This document shows, piece after piece, positions 44,180 through 53,513 of a DNA stretch of 64,000 nt (position 1 is the stretch's first letter; every line of letters starts with the position of its first letter). Under the pieces are notes generated by a model. That model made no database searches. It saw nothing but the letters and a program-made list of their open reading frames with translations, and was not told where the DNA came from. Both the position numbers and the translations under genes were made by a program. The DNA lies in assembly GCF_002835735.1 (NCBI RefSeq), contig NZ_PISD01000050.1:54916-118915 (forward strand). Direction: 5' to 3'. The DNA comes from Cytobacillus horneckiae. Its GTDB lineage: Bacteria; Bacillota; Bacilli; Bacillales; Cytobacillaceae.

Positions 44180-45790
44180 GTGAAATCATATTTAACTGTA
44201 GAGGATATTCTGCAAAGAAGGCATTTTGAAAGAATTGAGATAGCTGCTGGTAAAGAAGGGCTCAAACGCCTTGTTAAATGGGTCCATATAGTGGAAGTTA
44301 CGAAGATTGGCAATCTACTGCGAGGCAATGAACTGATTCTTTCAACTGCTGTGGCGTGGAGAGAAAGGAAAGAACTATTTATTTCTATTCTGCAGCAATT
44401 GATTAAATCTAATGCTGCAGGTCTTTGTATAGAAATCGGTACATATACAAAAGCAATACCGCATGAGATTATTGCCATGGCAAATAAAGCCGAGTTTCCC
44501 ATCATTTTAATTATGAAAGAAGTTCCCTTTGTTGAAATCACCCAAGATATCCATACACTCCTTATTAATCGGCAATATGATATGCTAGCAAGCTTAGAAG
44601 AGCATTCAAAAATATTAAACAAAAAACTGTTGTCAATTAATCACTATGATGAAATTTTACGAGTGATTTATGATGATTTACAAGCGCAGATCGTTTTGTT
44701 ATTTAAAAACTATGAAACTAGGTTCTTTCCTGATATAGGTGACTTAAAGAAAAGTATTTTAATGAAAGCGATAGAGACTGAAAGATGTGAAGAGCTATCA
44801 AAATACTCTATATTATCAACGCCAATAGAATTGCTGGGAGAAAGTTATGCGGAAATATTAATTGTTTCTGAAAGCCGGGCCTTAACAGAATATGATCAGC
44901 TCATTTTAGATCGCACAGCAAATGCACTAGCGCAATTCTTTGTCAGGGAATTATTTGTAGAGGAAAAGCGAAGAGTTGAAGAAACCGAATGGGTAAACGC
45001 TTGGCTGGATGGGAGGGAAACAAAAGCATCCATCCTCGAGAACTTATCCTATTATATGCCAAGAGTAAGTCCGCAAGGGGCTGTTGTATGCATCTATCAG
45101 CAGGAAGAACGGAGCCAAAATATCAATCTGACCTATTTTAAGCTTTATTTTCGCTCCATTTTAGAACAAAAGGGGTTCTCTTTTCTTGCAATAGAAAAAT
45201 ATCATTCTGTCATCCTAATTATTATAAATGAAAGGCGAGAGAGCGATTGGAAGAAAAGGATGACAGAGGCTATTCAAAGATTGCTAGAGTCGGATTTAGA
45301 GATTGGAAAGTTAAACTCAAAACCGCAAATTGGTGTTGGTAAATATGTAAGTCAATTAGAGAGGATTTCAGAAAGCTTAGAGACAGCAGTTGAAACGGTT
45401 AGGATTAATAAACAGTTAGCAACATCGAATAGCTATTTTTATGATGACCTCCATATTTTTCGCGTTATTTCTATTTTAAATAGGCAGTTGGATTTGCAAG
45501 AGATCGTAATGGAGTATTTAGAACCGGTCGTAACATATGATCAAGAGCATAATGGGAAATTATTAGATACATTAAAAACCTATTTAGCCTGCAGTGGCTC
45601 TAAGAAGGAGACAGCAAAAATATTATTTATTGTCCGGCAAACATTGTATCATCGCTTAGAAAAGCTTGAACAATTGCTAGGACCTGATTTTATGGAGCAT
45701 GAGAAGCGATTGGCACTTGAATTCATGGTAAAGGCTCACGAATATTTGGTGGCTTCAAAACAGGAAATTATTGGAGTAGGGAAGATATAA
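44180..45790 (+). CDS. PucR-family transcriptional regulator
   Basis: A 536-residue regulator. Residues 1-130 are the PucR N-terminal domain (TVEDILQRRHFERIEIAAG, GNELILSTAVAWRE). The middle is a CdaR GGDEF-like region. The C-terminal HTH_30 domain (LLDTLKTYLACSGSKKETAKILFIVRQTLYHRLEKLEQLLG) binds DNA. PucR proteins commonly control purine or pyrimidine breakdown. The GTG at 44180 has AAGGAGGGG upstream. It lies directly before the semialdehyde dehydrogenase and aminotransferase of beta-alanine breakdown, so it probably activates those and perhaps the preT operon 14 kb upstream. Confidence 0.88.
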   Translation: MKSYLTVEDILQRRHFERIEIAAGKEGLKRLVKWVHIVEVTKIGNLLRGNELILSTAVAWRERKELFISILQQLIKSNAAGLCIEIGTYTKAIPHEIIAMANKAEFPIILIMKEVPFVEITQDIHTLLINRQYDMLASLEEHSKILNKKLLSINHYDEILRVIYDDLQAQIVLLFKNYETRFFPDIGDLKKSILMKAIETERCEELSKYSILSTPIELLGESYAEILIVSESRALTEYDQLILDRTANALAQFFVRELFVEEKRRVEETEWVNAWLDGRETKASILENLSYYMPRVSPQGAVVCIYQQEERSQNINLTYFKLYFRSILEQKGFSFLAIEKYHSVILIIINERRESDWKKRMTEAIQRLLESDLEIGKLNSKPQIGVGKYVSQLERISESLETAVETVRINKQLATSNSYFYDDLHIFRVISILNRQLDLQEIVMEYLEPVVTYDQEHNGKLLDTLKTYLACSGSKKETAKILFIVRQTLYHRLEKLEQLLGPDFMEHEKRLALEFMVKAHEYLVASKQEIIGVGKI

Positions 45791-45795
45791 GATGT

Positions 45796-45824
45796 AAAAA
45801 AGGCAGCTAGTTTAGCTGCTTTTT
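45796..45824 (+). terminator. Rho-independent terminator of the pucR-like gene
   Basis: GCAGCTA (45803-45809) and TAGCTGC (45813-45819) form the stem, flanked by A and T runs. Confidence 0.85.
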
Positions 45825-45888
45825 GTCATTCCTTTCGAATGTATTCTGATTTATGGTAGCGCTGCAGGTTGTCCGGTTCTTTACCGAT

Positions 45889-45905
45889 TGTTCAGCATAT
45901 GAACA
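45889..45905. promoter_or_regulatory. Palindrome upstream of the semialdehyde dehydrogenase gene
   Basis: TGTTCA-GCATA-TGAACA is a perfect 6-5-6 palindrome about 100 bases before the start of the 46007 gene. It is a candidate operator, possibly for the PucR-like regulator just upstream. No match to a known consensus is claimed. Confidence 0.5.
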
Positions 45906-46006
45906 TTATCTTCTTACATTATGTCTAATGATAGCGACAAAAAAGTAAGAGATAATAATACATAAGTTATTTTCTGAATAATCTAATATCAAGGAGGATT
46001 CGACTA

Positions 46007-47473
46007 ATGGCATTAATTAAAGAAGAAACAGCAGTACTGAAAAACTATATTAATGGTGAATGGGTAGATGCAAAAGGCACTGATACGATGGACGTTCCGA
46101 ACCCTGCAACTGGTGAAACAATTGTCAAGGTGCCCATTTCCTCTATTGAAGATGTAAATCTCGCAGTTAAAGCGGCGAATGAAGCTTTTAAAACTTGGAA
46201 AAAAACACCTGTTCCAAAGAGAGCACGCATTCTTTATAAATATCATTATTTGCTGACAGAAAATCATGAAAAACTAGCAAAATTAATTGTTGAGGAAAAT
46301 GGAAAAGCATATAAAGAAGCTTATGGAGAAGTGCAGCGTGGAATTGAATGTGTAGAGTTTGCTGCTGGTGCCCCTACATTAATGATGGGTGAAACACTAT
46401 CAAATATAGCAGAGGACATCGATTCACAAATGTTTCGCTATCCTCATGGAGTGGTTGGCGGTATCACGCCATTTAACTTTCCGATGATGGTTCCTCTCTG
46501 GATGTTCCCGCTCGCTATCGCATGCGGAAATACATTTGTATTAAAGCCATCGGAACGAACACCGATCTTATCAAATGAGCTTGTAAAATTATTTACAGAA
46601 GCAGGGGCGCCAAAAGGTGTACTAAATGTTGTTCATGGCGCACATGATGTAGTAAATGGTCTTTTAGATCATGAGGATGTGAAGGCCATTTCCTTTGTCG
46701 GATCACAGCCGGTCGCAAAATATGTATATGAGAGAGCCGCAGGCAAAGGCAAGCGCGTGCAAGCATTGTCAGGAGCGAAAAATCATCATATTGTTATGCC
46801 TGATGCGGACCTAGATAAAGCAATTGCCAATATAATCAGCTCAACTTTTGGCAGCGCTGGCCAGCGTTGTATGGCATGCAGTGCAGTAGTAGTAGTTGGA
46901 GACGGAAAAGCATTTGTAAGCAAATTGAAAGAAAAGGCGGATGAATTAATCATTGGCAGCGGTATGAATGAAGAAGTACTTCTTACACCTGTCATTAGAG
47001 ATTCCCATCGTCAAAAAGTATTAGGCTATATCGATGCAGGTATTGAAGAAGGTGCCACTTTGCTGCGCGATGGTCGCAAAGAAATGGATGAAATCGAAAA
47101 AGGGACATTTTTGGGACCAACGATTTTTGATCATGTAAAACCGGATATGACGATTGCAAAAGATGAAATATTTGCACCGGTGTTAAGTTTGCTGCGCGCA
47201 GAGGATTTGGATGAAGGGCTTGATTATATCCGTAAGTCGCGCTACGGAAATGGAGCAACGATTTACACGAAGGATGCAAGAGCGGTGAGGCAGTTTAGAG
47301 AAGAAGCAGATGCAGGCATGCTCGGAATTAATATCGGTGTACCGGCGACAATGGCTTTCTTCCCATTCTCTGGATGGAAGGATTCATTTTATGGCGATCT
47401 CCATGTGAATGGAAAAGATGGTGTGAACTTCTATACTCGTAAAAAGATGATCACTTCAAGATTTGATTATTAA
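46007..47473 (+). CDS. mmsA: CoA-acylating methylmalonate-semialdehyde dehydrogenase
   Basis: A 488-residue aldehyde dehydrogenase of the MmsA/IolA type, which turns malonate or methylmalonate semialdehyde into acetyl- or propionyl-CoA with NAD+. The catalytic Cys288 lies in [21 protein letters not shown] opens the protein and [16 protein letters not shown] is the family cofactor loop. The glutamate general base of hydrolytic ALDHs is replaced (QALSGAKNH), as expected for CoA acylation. The ATG follows AAGGAGG. With the next gene it should finish breakdown of beta-alanine made by the upstream pyrimidine operon. An inositol role is less likely without iol genes. Confidence 0.92.
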   Translation: MALIKEETAVLKNYINGEWVDAKGTDTMDVPNPATGETIVKVPISSIEDVNLAVKAANEAFKTWKKTPVPKRARILYKYHYLLTENHEKLAKLIVEENGKAYKEAYGEVQRGIECVEFAAGAPTLMMGETLSNIAEDIDSQMFRYPHGVVGGITPFNFPMMVPLWMFPLAIACGNTFVLKPSERTPILSNELVKLFTEAGAPKGVLNVVHGAHDVVNGLLDHEDVKAISFVGSQPVAKYVYERAAGKGKRVQALSGAKNHHIVMPDADLDKAIANIISSTFGSAGQRCMACSAVVVVGDGKAFVSKLKEKADELIIGSGMNEEVLLTPVIRDSHRQKVLGYIDAGIEEGATLLRDGRKEMDEIEKGTFLGPTIFDHVKPDMTIAKDEIFAPVLSLLRAEDLDEGLDYIRKSRYGNGATIYTKDARAVRQFREEADAGMLGINIGVPATMAFFPFSGWKDSFYGDLHVNGKDGVNFYTRKKMITSRFDY

Positions 47474-47488
47474 ATGGGAGGGAATGAT

Positions 47489-48841
47489 ATGGCAGACGTA
47501 AAACAAGGAACGGATTGGCTTACAAAAGATAAGAATTTATTATGGCACTCAATGAAGCCGTACAGTCCAGAGTCTACTTTGATAGCTGAAAAGGCTGAAG
47601 GCGCATGGATTACAGACCATACTGGGAAGCGCTATCTTGACGCGATGGCTGGATTATGGTGTGTGAATGCCGGCTATGGGAGAACGGAGCTGGCTGAGGC
47701 TGCATATGAGCAGTTAAAGCAGATGGCTTATTTCCCGCTGTCACAAAGTCATACGCCAGCAATTCAACTTGCCGAAAAACTCAATGAAATACTTGGCGGA
47801 GATTATGTATTCTTCTTCTCAAATAGCGGGTCGGAAGCAAATGAGACGGCATTTAAAATTGTTAGGCAATATCATCAACAAAAAGGGGAGCCGGAAAGGT
47901 ACAAAATCATATCGCGCTACCGCGGCTACCATGGAAATACTATGGGAACGCTCGCTGCAACTGGGCAAGCGCAGCGCAAATTTAAATATGAGCCGCTTGC
48001 ACCCGGATTCATTCACGTAGCTCCACCTGATGTTTATCGAAACCCAGAAGATGATCGCACACAGCCAAGCGAGCTGTCTTCTGTCAAAGAGATTGATCGC
48101 GTGATGACATGGGAGCTGAGTGAAACGATTGCAGCGGTCATAATGGAGCCAATTATTACAGGCGGAGGCATTATCATGCCTCCTGAAGGGTATATGACTG
48201 GTGTCAAAGAAGTATGTGAAAAACATGGAGCGTTGTTAATATGTGATGAAGTAATCAATGGCTTTGGCCGAACAGGCGAAGCTTTTGGCTTTATGAATTA
48301 TGGTGTGCAGCCTGACATTATAACGATGGCAAAAGGAATTACTAGCGCTTATCTCCCTTTATCCGCGACTGCGGTTAAAAAGGAAATTTATGAAGCCTTT
48401 AAAGGGTCTGAGGAGTATGACTATTTGCGGCACGTCAATACATTTGGCGGTAATCCTGCAGCTTGTGCACTAGCATTAAAGAACCTTGAAATTATGGAGG
48501 ATGAACAGCTTTATCTCCGTTCTAAAACGCTAGGAGCACTGTTCAAGCAAAACTTAGCCGACAAGTTGAGCGACCATCCATATGTAGGCGATATAAGAGG
48601 AAAAGGGTTGCTCATTGGAATAGAACTTGTGAAAAACAAAGATTCAAAAGAACCGCTTAGTGCCGACAAAGTAAATAAAATAATTGCTGGCTGTAAACAA
48701 AAAGGAATCCTTATTGGGAAAAACGGGGCGACAGTAGCTGGTTTTAACAATGTATTAACGATTGCACCGCCGCTCAATATTAGGGAAGAAGATATTCAGT
48801 TGATTGTTGAAACACTGACTGAAGAAATGAAGTCTTTATAG
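47489..48841 (+). CDS. Omega-amino acid:pyruvate aminotransferase (class III)
   Basis: A 450-residue PLP aminotransferase close to beta-alanine/taurine-pyruvate transaminases. FFSNSGSEANETAFKI holds the cofactor phosphate, ICDEVINGFGRTG has the PLP-contacting Asp, and Lys282 in MAKGITSAYLPLSA forms the Schiff base. VNTFGGNPAACA is also typical. The ATG at 47489 follows GGGAGGG; the frame opens 15 bases earlier at the ATG that contains that ribosome site. It lies 15 bases after mmsA, so the pair should convert beta-alanine to malonate semialdehyde and then to acetyl-CoA. Taurine or GABA are alternative substrates. Confidence 0.9.
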   Translation: MADVKQGTDWLTKDKNLLWHSMKPYSPESTLIAEKAEGAWITDHTGKRYLDAMAGLWCVNAGYGRTELAEAAYEQLKQMAYFPLSQSHTPAIQLAEKLNEILGGDYVFFFSNSGSEANETAFKIVRQYHQQKGEPERYKIISRYRGYHGNTMGTLAATGQAQRKFKYEPLAPGFIHVAPPDVYRNPEDDRTQPSELSSVKEIDRVMTWELSETIAAVIMEPIITGGGIIMPPEGYMTGVKEVCEKHGALLICDEVINGFGRTGEAFGFMNYGVQPDIITMAKGITSAYLPLSATAVKKEIYEAFKGSEEYDYLRHVNTFGGNPAACALALKNLEIMEDEQLYLRSKTLGALFKQNLADKLSDHPYVGDIRGKGLLIGIELVKNKDSKEPLSADKVNKIIAGCKQKGILIGKNGATVAGFNNVLTIAPPLNIREEDIQLIVETLTEEMKSL

Positions 48842-48846
48842 TAAAT

Positions 48847-48892
48847 AAAAAGCACTCGCAATCTTTCAGGAAGAGGTTGCGGGTGCTTTCAT
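48847..48892 (+). terminator. Rho-independent terminator of the mmsA-aminotransferase operon
   Basis: AAAGCACTCGCAA (48849-48861) pairs with TTGCGGGTGCTTT (48877-48889) with a G-T pair. Confidence 0.85.
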
Positions 48893-48980
48893 CTACTAAA
48901 GGAGGATAAGCAAATTTCTTCATTAATTCTAATCTACTTTGATAATATAATATTTGAAAGAAAAAAAGGAGACGATACCA

Positions 48981-49271
48981 TTGGCTCAAAGTATTAAACT
49001 AAATGATCATATTATTAATGTAGAGAACTATGAAGAGCAAAACATAAACGGACTCACACAAGTTTCGGTTGACTTTAAAGTGACAAGTGAAAATTATCAT
49101 GAAATAGCTGTTCTATTATATGAAGGCACTTTTAATGTCGATGTTCCTGATAAAAACCTCAATTTTAACGGGACAATCACTCAATACTACACATCCGTAA
49201 CGAATTTATATAAAGAGGGCGAAATTGGTGATTATCATGTAACTTTAATGGAAGTTTCACTGGAAAATTGA
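48981..49271 (+). CDS. Small DUF3219 (YkvR-like) protein
   Basis: A 96-residue soluble protein with alternating beta-strand-like segments (QVSVDFKVTSENYHEIAVLLYEG, TITQYYTSVTNLYKEGEIGDYHVTL). It resembles the YkvR/DUF3219 family of Bacillus, function unknown. The TTG at 48981 has AAAAAGGAGA upstream; the frame also opens at a TTG at 48954, which would include the ribosome site. It is monocistronic with its own terminator. Family assignment is from memory of the pattern. Confidence 0.7.
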   Translation: MAQSIKLNDHIINVENYEEQNINGLTQVSVDFKVTSENYHEIAVLLYEGTFNVDVPDKNLNFNGTITQYYTSVTNLYKEGEIGDYHVTLMEVSLEN

Positions 49272-49278
49272 ATCATGA

Positions 49279-49315
49279 GAGAAACCTTTCGGATGTGCCG
49301 GAAGGTTTCTTTATT
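49279..49315 (+). terminator. Rho-independent terminator after the DUF3219 gene
   Basis: GAAACCTTTCGG pairs with CCGGAAGGTTTC over a short loop, followed by TTTATTGTTT. Confidence 0.88.
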
Positions 49316-49444
49316 GTTTGACACTTCGAGGATTTATGACCTGTAAAATGCTTCACCCCCCTAACACAATTGAGAAAAAGCGTTATAATATATAACGTAG
49401 ATAACTTAATAAACAGAATAATAGTTTAAAAGGAGTGATGTATT

Positions 49445-50413
49445 ATGCTGGCGCGCTTAAATAGTCAGCTGGAAAAGAAAATGCCATTGATCACTCCGAC
49501 AAGTGTTGTTATTGGTGTTCTTCTCGCAGCTTTTTTGGAAAATCTCGCTTTCTTAATTCCATGGATTTTTGCTTTTATGACCTTTGCCGGAAGTTTGAAA
49601 GCTAATTTTTCCTCAATGAAGAAAGCAATCGCGCATCCGCTTCCGCTTTTCATCGTCTTATTTGTCCTTCATATTATGATGCCGCTATGGGCATGGGGAG
49701 TCGGACATATTACATTTGCTGGAGACACATTTACCATTACAGGTTTAATCCTCATGATGGCTATTCCTACGGGTATATCCAGTTTGATATGGGTATCCAT
49801 TTATAAGGGCAGCATCCCTTTAACGTTAACGATTATTTTAATTGATACGCTGCTGTCGCCAGTTATTGTCCCATTGACATTGACGCTTTTAGTAGGCGCT
49901 CAGGTAGATATGGATGTCTTCAGCATGATGAAAGGGCTAATCATGATGATCGTTATCCCATCATTACTTGCCATGGCAGTTAATCATTTAACAAAGGATA
50001 AGGTCTCCACATTATTAAGTGCCAGGCTTGCTCCGTTTTCAAAAATTGGTATGGCATTCGTTGTGATGATAAATAGTGCGGTTGTCTCGCCTTTCCTTAA
50101 AAATCTGGATCTTAAACTAGCAGGTTTAATCTTGACCGTCTTTTTTGTCGCTTTTACAGGATATATGTTTGCGTTTATCATCGGAAGATACTTAATGGGA
50201 GATGACCGCGAAGCCATTATTGCAATTACTTTTAATGGAGGGATGAGAAATATTAGTGCAGGCTCTGTACTTGCCGTTTCTTATTTTCCGCCGCCAGTTG
50301 CTGTACCTGTTGTCATTGGCATGCTATTTCAACAAATACTTGCTGCAATATTTGGCTCGATCATTGACCGTTTCTATCGCCAAAATATGATTGTGAAGAA
50401 ACAGGCAATGTAA
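49445..50413 (+). CDS. BASS-family (bile acid:sodium symporter-like) transporter
   Basis: A 322-residue membrane protein with about ten helices. WIFAFMTFAGSLKANF near the start, LILMMAIPTGISSLIWV and FNGGMRNISAGSVLAVSYFPPPVAVP are typical of BASS transporters (YocS-like), which move organic acids or pantoate-like solutes with sodium. The ATG follows AAAGGAGTG. It is monocistronic, ended by a hairpin shared with the convergent MFS gene. The substrate is unknown. Confidence 0.82.
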   Translation: MLARLNSQLEKKMPLITPTSVVIGVLLAAFLENLAFLIPWIFAFMTFAGSLKANFSSMKKAIAHPLPLFIVLFVLHIMMPLWAWGVGHITFAGDTFTITGLILMMAIPTGISSLIWVSIYKGSIPLTLTIILIDTLLSPVIVPLTLTLLVGAQVDMDVFSMMKGLIMMIVIPSLLAMAVNHLTKDKVSTLLSARLAPFSKIGMAFVVMINSAVVSPFLKNLDLKLAGLILTVFFVAFTGYMFAFIIGRYLMGDDREAIIAITFNGGMRNISAGSVLAVSYFPPPVAVPVVIGMLFQQILAAIFGSIIDRFYRQNMIVKKQAM

Positions 50414-50423
50414 AGTGAATGCG

Positions 50424-50458
50424 AAAAAACCGGGCTGAAATTCTCAGACCCGGTTTTT
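50424..50458. terminator. Bidirectional terminator between the BASS and MFS genes
   Basis: The arm 50424-50438 (AAAAAACCGGGCTGA) pairs with 50444-50458 with one bulged base. A and T runs on both sides allow termination in both directions. Confidence 0.88.
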
Positions 50459-51634
50459 CTATGCCGCTTTATTTTTCATTAACATGCTAATATAAATAAA
50501 AATCGAAAGAAGTACTGAAAATGCCGCAACTACATAAATGGAACTGTATCCAAAGAAATAGGCGATTTGGCCAAACATGATGGAACCGATGCCGATTCCT
50601 AAATCAAAAAAGGAGAAAAAGGTGGCGTTTGCCATTCCTCTACGGTTGATCGGTGCTTCCTTCACAGACCACGCTTGAAGTGCAGGCTGAATGGTTCCAA
50701 ATCCTAAACCGTAAAAAATAGCCGCAAGATACAGCATATAATTGTTCGGCAGCCATGCAAGTAAACACATGGCAATGATAATCATGACTGTTCCAGGAAT
50801 AAACACAGCCTGATGCCCGCGGCGATCATAAATTCTCCCGGCAAAAGTTCGGCTAATCAATAAAGCCAATGCATATAAGAAGAAGTACCACTCAATGCCA
50901 TCCAAGCCTTTTTGCAGTGAATAGATCGGAAGAAATGTTGCAATTCCGCCAAATGTAACTGTTATAAAAAAGATAAGAATGGATGGAGGGATGGCAGACT
51001 TTTCATAAATATCCCATTTTCTTTTCGGCACTTCCACTGTAACTGGTTCAACTTCTTTATATTTAATAAAGGCAGAAAGCGTAAACGCAGCTAAGCCGAG
51101 CAATGCACAAATAAGAAATAATTGTGTAAAGCTAATTTTTCCTACTAATGCGAGACCGAGTGTCGGGCCGAATGCCAAGGCAAGGTTACCAGATAATCCG
51201 TAATAGCCCATGCCTTCACCGCGCCTTTTTGGCGGAATAAGATCTGTCGCAATTGTTCCTGATGCAGTTGTTGAAAATCCCCATCCTACTCCTTGAATTA
51301 ATCTAAGAAGAAATAAAAAAGCAATGCTATGTATAAGTCCGATTAATCCGATTGAAATAACAAATATACCTAAGCCAGTTAAGAAAATAAAGCGTCTTCC
51401 TCTTGTTTCGAGCGCATGTCCTGCATATGGCCTCATTAGTAAGGATGAAAAAGTAAAAATCCCAATAACCATTCCAATTAATTGATCATTTCCGCCAAGC
51501 TCTTCTACAAATAATGGCAAGGTAGGCAAAGTCATCTGAAATCCTAAAAAGACAAAGAAATTTGCAAGACATATTAAAGTGAAATCTCTAGTCCAGATTT
51601 TTTCCTTTTTCAAATTCTCGGTTGAGCCTTCCAT
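50459..51634 (-). CDS. MFS transporter, multidrug-efflux type
   Basis: A 391-residue twelve-helix major facilitator. Motif A reads GHALETRGRRF, motif C-like LALAFGPTLGLALVG lies in TM5, and the second half repeats it with GRIYDRRGHQ. This is the pattern of drug:proton antiporters such as B. subtilis YwoG/YfmO. The ATG at 51634 is preferred because GGGGGTGG lies just upstream; the frame opens nine bases earlier at a GTG inside the ribosome site. No regulator is adjacent. The substrate is unknown. Confidence 0.83.
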   Translation of the reverse strand: MEGSTENLKKEKIWTRDFTLICLANFFVFLGFQMTLPTLPLFVEELGGNDQLIGMVIGIFTFSSLLMRPYAGHALETRGRRFIFLTGLGIFVISIGLIGLIHSIAFLFLLRLIQGVGWGFSTTASGTIATDLIPPKRRGEGMGYYGLSGNLALAFGPTLGLALVGKISFTQLFLICALLGLAAFTLSAFIKYKEVEPVTVEVPKRKWDIYEKSAIPPSILIFFITVTFGGIATFLPIYSLQKGLDGIEWYFFLYALALLISRTFAGRIYDRRGHQAVFIPGTVMIIIAMCLLAWLPNNYMLYLAAIFYGLGFGTIQPALQAWSVKEAPINRRGMANATFFSFFDLGIGIGSIMFGQIAYFFGYSSIYVVAAFSVLLSIFIYISMLMKNKAA

Positions 51635-51986
51635 GAAACCCACCCCCTGTCGTGATGATTGTTTATTGCGAAATATTTTGAGTTCCTAAATACCAATTAT
51701 AGATGACAAACCTGTATTTGGAAAGAGAATGGCACAATAATAGCAAAAGAGGTTTAATATAGCTTAAGATGTGGAAATAAAGAAATATCAGCATGATTTG
51801 AATGGCTTGATCAGGCACTTATTAAGATAGGCAATTTTTTTAAGAGTGTTCGTTTTAAGGTGAGAAGAAATTCTAGCGAGGAAAAATTAAAAAAGATCAC
51901 CGGTCACCACGAAAAAAGCAAAATGCAGGCAGCAAGGCTTCTGATCAAAGAGCAACGAAAAACAGCTCAAAAAATATATATTGGAT

Positions 51987-52015
51987 TTGAATTATCAGAA
52001 ATCTTTTGTTATAAT
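51987..52015 (+). promoter_or_regulatory. Sigma-A promoter of the IDEAL-domain gene
   Basis: -35 TTGAAT (51987-51992), 17 bases, -10 TATAAT (52010-52015). The rest of the 51635-51986 gap shows no convincing gene. Confidence 0.8.
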
Positions 52016-52044
52016 AGAAAAAAGGTCAAGGGGTTGATTTCAAA

Positions 52045-52239
52045 ATGGAAAAGTACACGCTTAACTCAACAGTCCAATCCGATGAAAATCAAATGTCACT
52101 CGTAGCGGAACAAGTGTTAAATGAAGCCTTGCTTGCATTCAGAAAAGAAAAGCTCCGACAAGAGATTGATAAGACCCTTCAAGAAAGAAACAAAGAAAAG
52201 TTTATGGAATTAACCAAAGAATTAAATAACCTAACTTAA
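52045..52239 (+). CDS. Small IDEAL-domain protein
   Basis: A 64-residue protein made almost entirely of an IDEAL domain: LVAEQVLNEALLAFRKEKLRQEID followed by KTLQERNKEKFMELTKELN. The domain is short and helical, and is found in YpiB, ComK-related and YozD-like proteins of Bacillus. A protein-interaction role is likely. The ATG follows AAGGGG and a good promoter, with a hairpin terminator directly after. The specific function is unknown. Confidence 0.85.
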   Translation: MEKYTLNSTVQSDENQMSLVAEQVLNEALLAFRKEKLRQEIDKTLQERNKEKFMELTKELNNLT

Positions 52240-52247
52240 CTTATATG

Positions 52248-52285
52248 AAAAAGGCAGTCTTCTTAACTGAAGGCTGTCTTTTTGC
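52248..52285 (+). terminator. Rho-independent terminator of the IDEAL-domain gene
   Basis: AAAAAGGCAGTCTTC pairs with GAAGGCTGTCTTTTT across a six-base loop. Confidence 0.9.
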
Positions 52286-52336
52286 ATGTATAAATAAATG
52301 ATAAACTAATGGAAAAAGAAAGTGGAGCTGAGAAAA

Positions 52337-53374
52337 ATGAAAATCCGTGAGAGAGGATTAATTATAGGCCAATATCCGACCGGGAAGCATAATTGCCTTA
52401 CAGATGTACCAGGTGTAAAAGTTGGCCACATTACTTTACATAAGAAAATAAGTGAAGAAGAGCATGCTTGTACGGGAGTAACAGCTATTCTTCCTCATGA
52501 AGGCAATCTCTTTCTGGAAAAGGTTGTAGCCGCTTCATATGTGATCAATGGTTTTGGCAAGACAACAGGGCTAGTTCAATTAGACGAGCTTGGTCTACTC
52601 GAATCGCCTATCATGTTATCAAATACGTTTGCTGTTCCAGCAGTTACACACGGAACGATTGAATATATGTTAAAAAATAATAGAGAAATCGGCGATACGA
52701 CGGGTACGATAAATATCGTGACAGGTGAATGTAACGATGGCTATTTAAATTCAATTAGAGAACTTCCGATAAAGCCGGAACATGCCATTGAAGCAATAGA
52801 AAATGCGGTCCATACACCATGTGAAGAAGGTGCAGTTGGAGCAGGGAAAGGGATGGTTTGCTTTGGCTATAAAGGCGGCATCGGCACTTCTTCAAGAATC
52901 GTTGCAGATAATAATCAGCGTTCCTACCATCTTGGCTGTCTCGTATTAAGCAATTTTGGTGGCAAGGTTGAATTTCCATTTGATAAGTATATGGGTTCTT
53001 CTGTGAAGGATAAGGATGTAAAAGAAACACCTGATGGATCAATTATGATTATATTAGGCACAGATATTCCCTTAACAGATCGTCAATTAAAACGGATTGC
53101 AAAGAGGTGCGGAATTGGTCTTGGTAGAACGGGCAGCAATTATAGTCATGGCAGTGGAGATATCGTCATTGCATTTTCCAATGGTTTAAAAATACCTCAT
53201 CATTATAAAGAGGATTTCTCACAGCAAACAGTAATTAGAGAAAATCATCCGATCATGAATGAAATTTTCTCTGCAGCTGCAGAAGTAACAGAAGAGGCTA
53301 TTCTTAATTCGCTTTCACAAGCGGAAACGACAACCGGGAGGAAAGGCAGAACGGTTTACTCGTTATTTTCATAA
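52337..53374 (+). CDS. P1-family (DmpA-like) aminopeptidase
   Basis: A 345-residue Ntn-hydrolase of peptidase family P1/S58. The N-terminal GPxPTGKxNxLTDVPGVKVGH-type opening and the GAVGAGKGMVCFGYKGGIGTSSR region are typical. The C-terminal GRTGSNYSHGSGDIVIAFS is the other conserved block of DmpA/NylC-like proteins, which self-cleave to make a nucleophilic N-terminal Ser or Thr. They release D-amino acids or beta-alanine-type N-terminal residues from peptides. The ATG at 52337 follows GTGGAG. It stands as a single gene. The substrate is unknown. Confidence 0.86.
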   Translation: MKIRERGLIIGQYPTGKHNCLTDVPGVKVGHITLHKKISEEEHACTGVTAILPHEGNLFLEKVVAASYVINGFGKTTGLVQLDELGLLESPIMLSNTFAVPAVTHGTIEYMLKNNREIGDTTGTINIVTGECNDGYLNSIRELPIKPEHAIEAIENAVHTPCEEGAVGAGKGMVCFGYKGGIGTSSRIVADNNQRSYHLGCLVLSNFGGKVEFPFDKYMGSSVKDKDVKETPDGSIMIILGTDIPLTDRQLKRIAKRCGIGLGRTGSNYSHGSGDIVIAFSNGLKIPHHYKEDFSQQTVIRENHPIMNEIFSAAAEVTEEAILNSLSQAETTTGRKGRTVYSLFS

Positions 53375-53400
53375 AAAAAACCCTCTTAACGCAAGAGGAT
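53372..53400 (-). terminator. Terminator of the DUF1646 gene
   Basis: On the minus strand CCTCTT-GCGTT-AAGAGG is followed by a run of T (plus-strand A run 53373-53380). It overlaps the end of the convergent P1 peptidase gene. Confidence 0.6.
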
Positions 53401-53513
53401 TCCGCCTTGGTATACTGCAGCTTTAATAGGTGAAGTGTTGGCTTGACGCTCGCACTGCTAAAAAGCGAGCTTACTTTAGTCTCAAATCCTCTTAAGAGAG
53501 ACAACGTCGAGTG

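Noticed and set aside
44155..44622. 155-codon minus-strand frame over the start of the PucR gene
   Set aside because: Antisense to the conserved PucR N-terminal domain.
46007..47473. Assignment as IolA of myo-inositol catabolism
   Set aside because: The family fits, but no other iol genes are present and the neighbouring omega-aminotransferase and PucR regulator favour beta-alanine breakdown.
51860..52105. 81-codon plus-strand frame before the IDEAL-domain gene
   Set aside because: It runs through the promoter, ribosome site and start of the IDEAL-domain gene and shows no family signal; judged non-coding.
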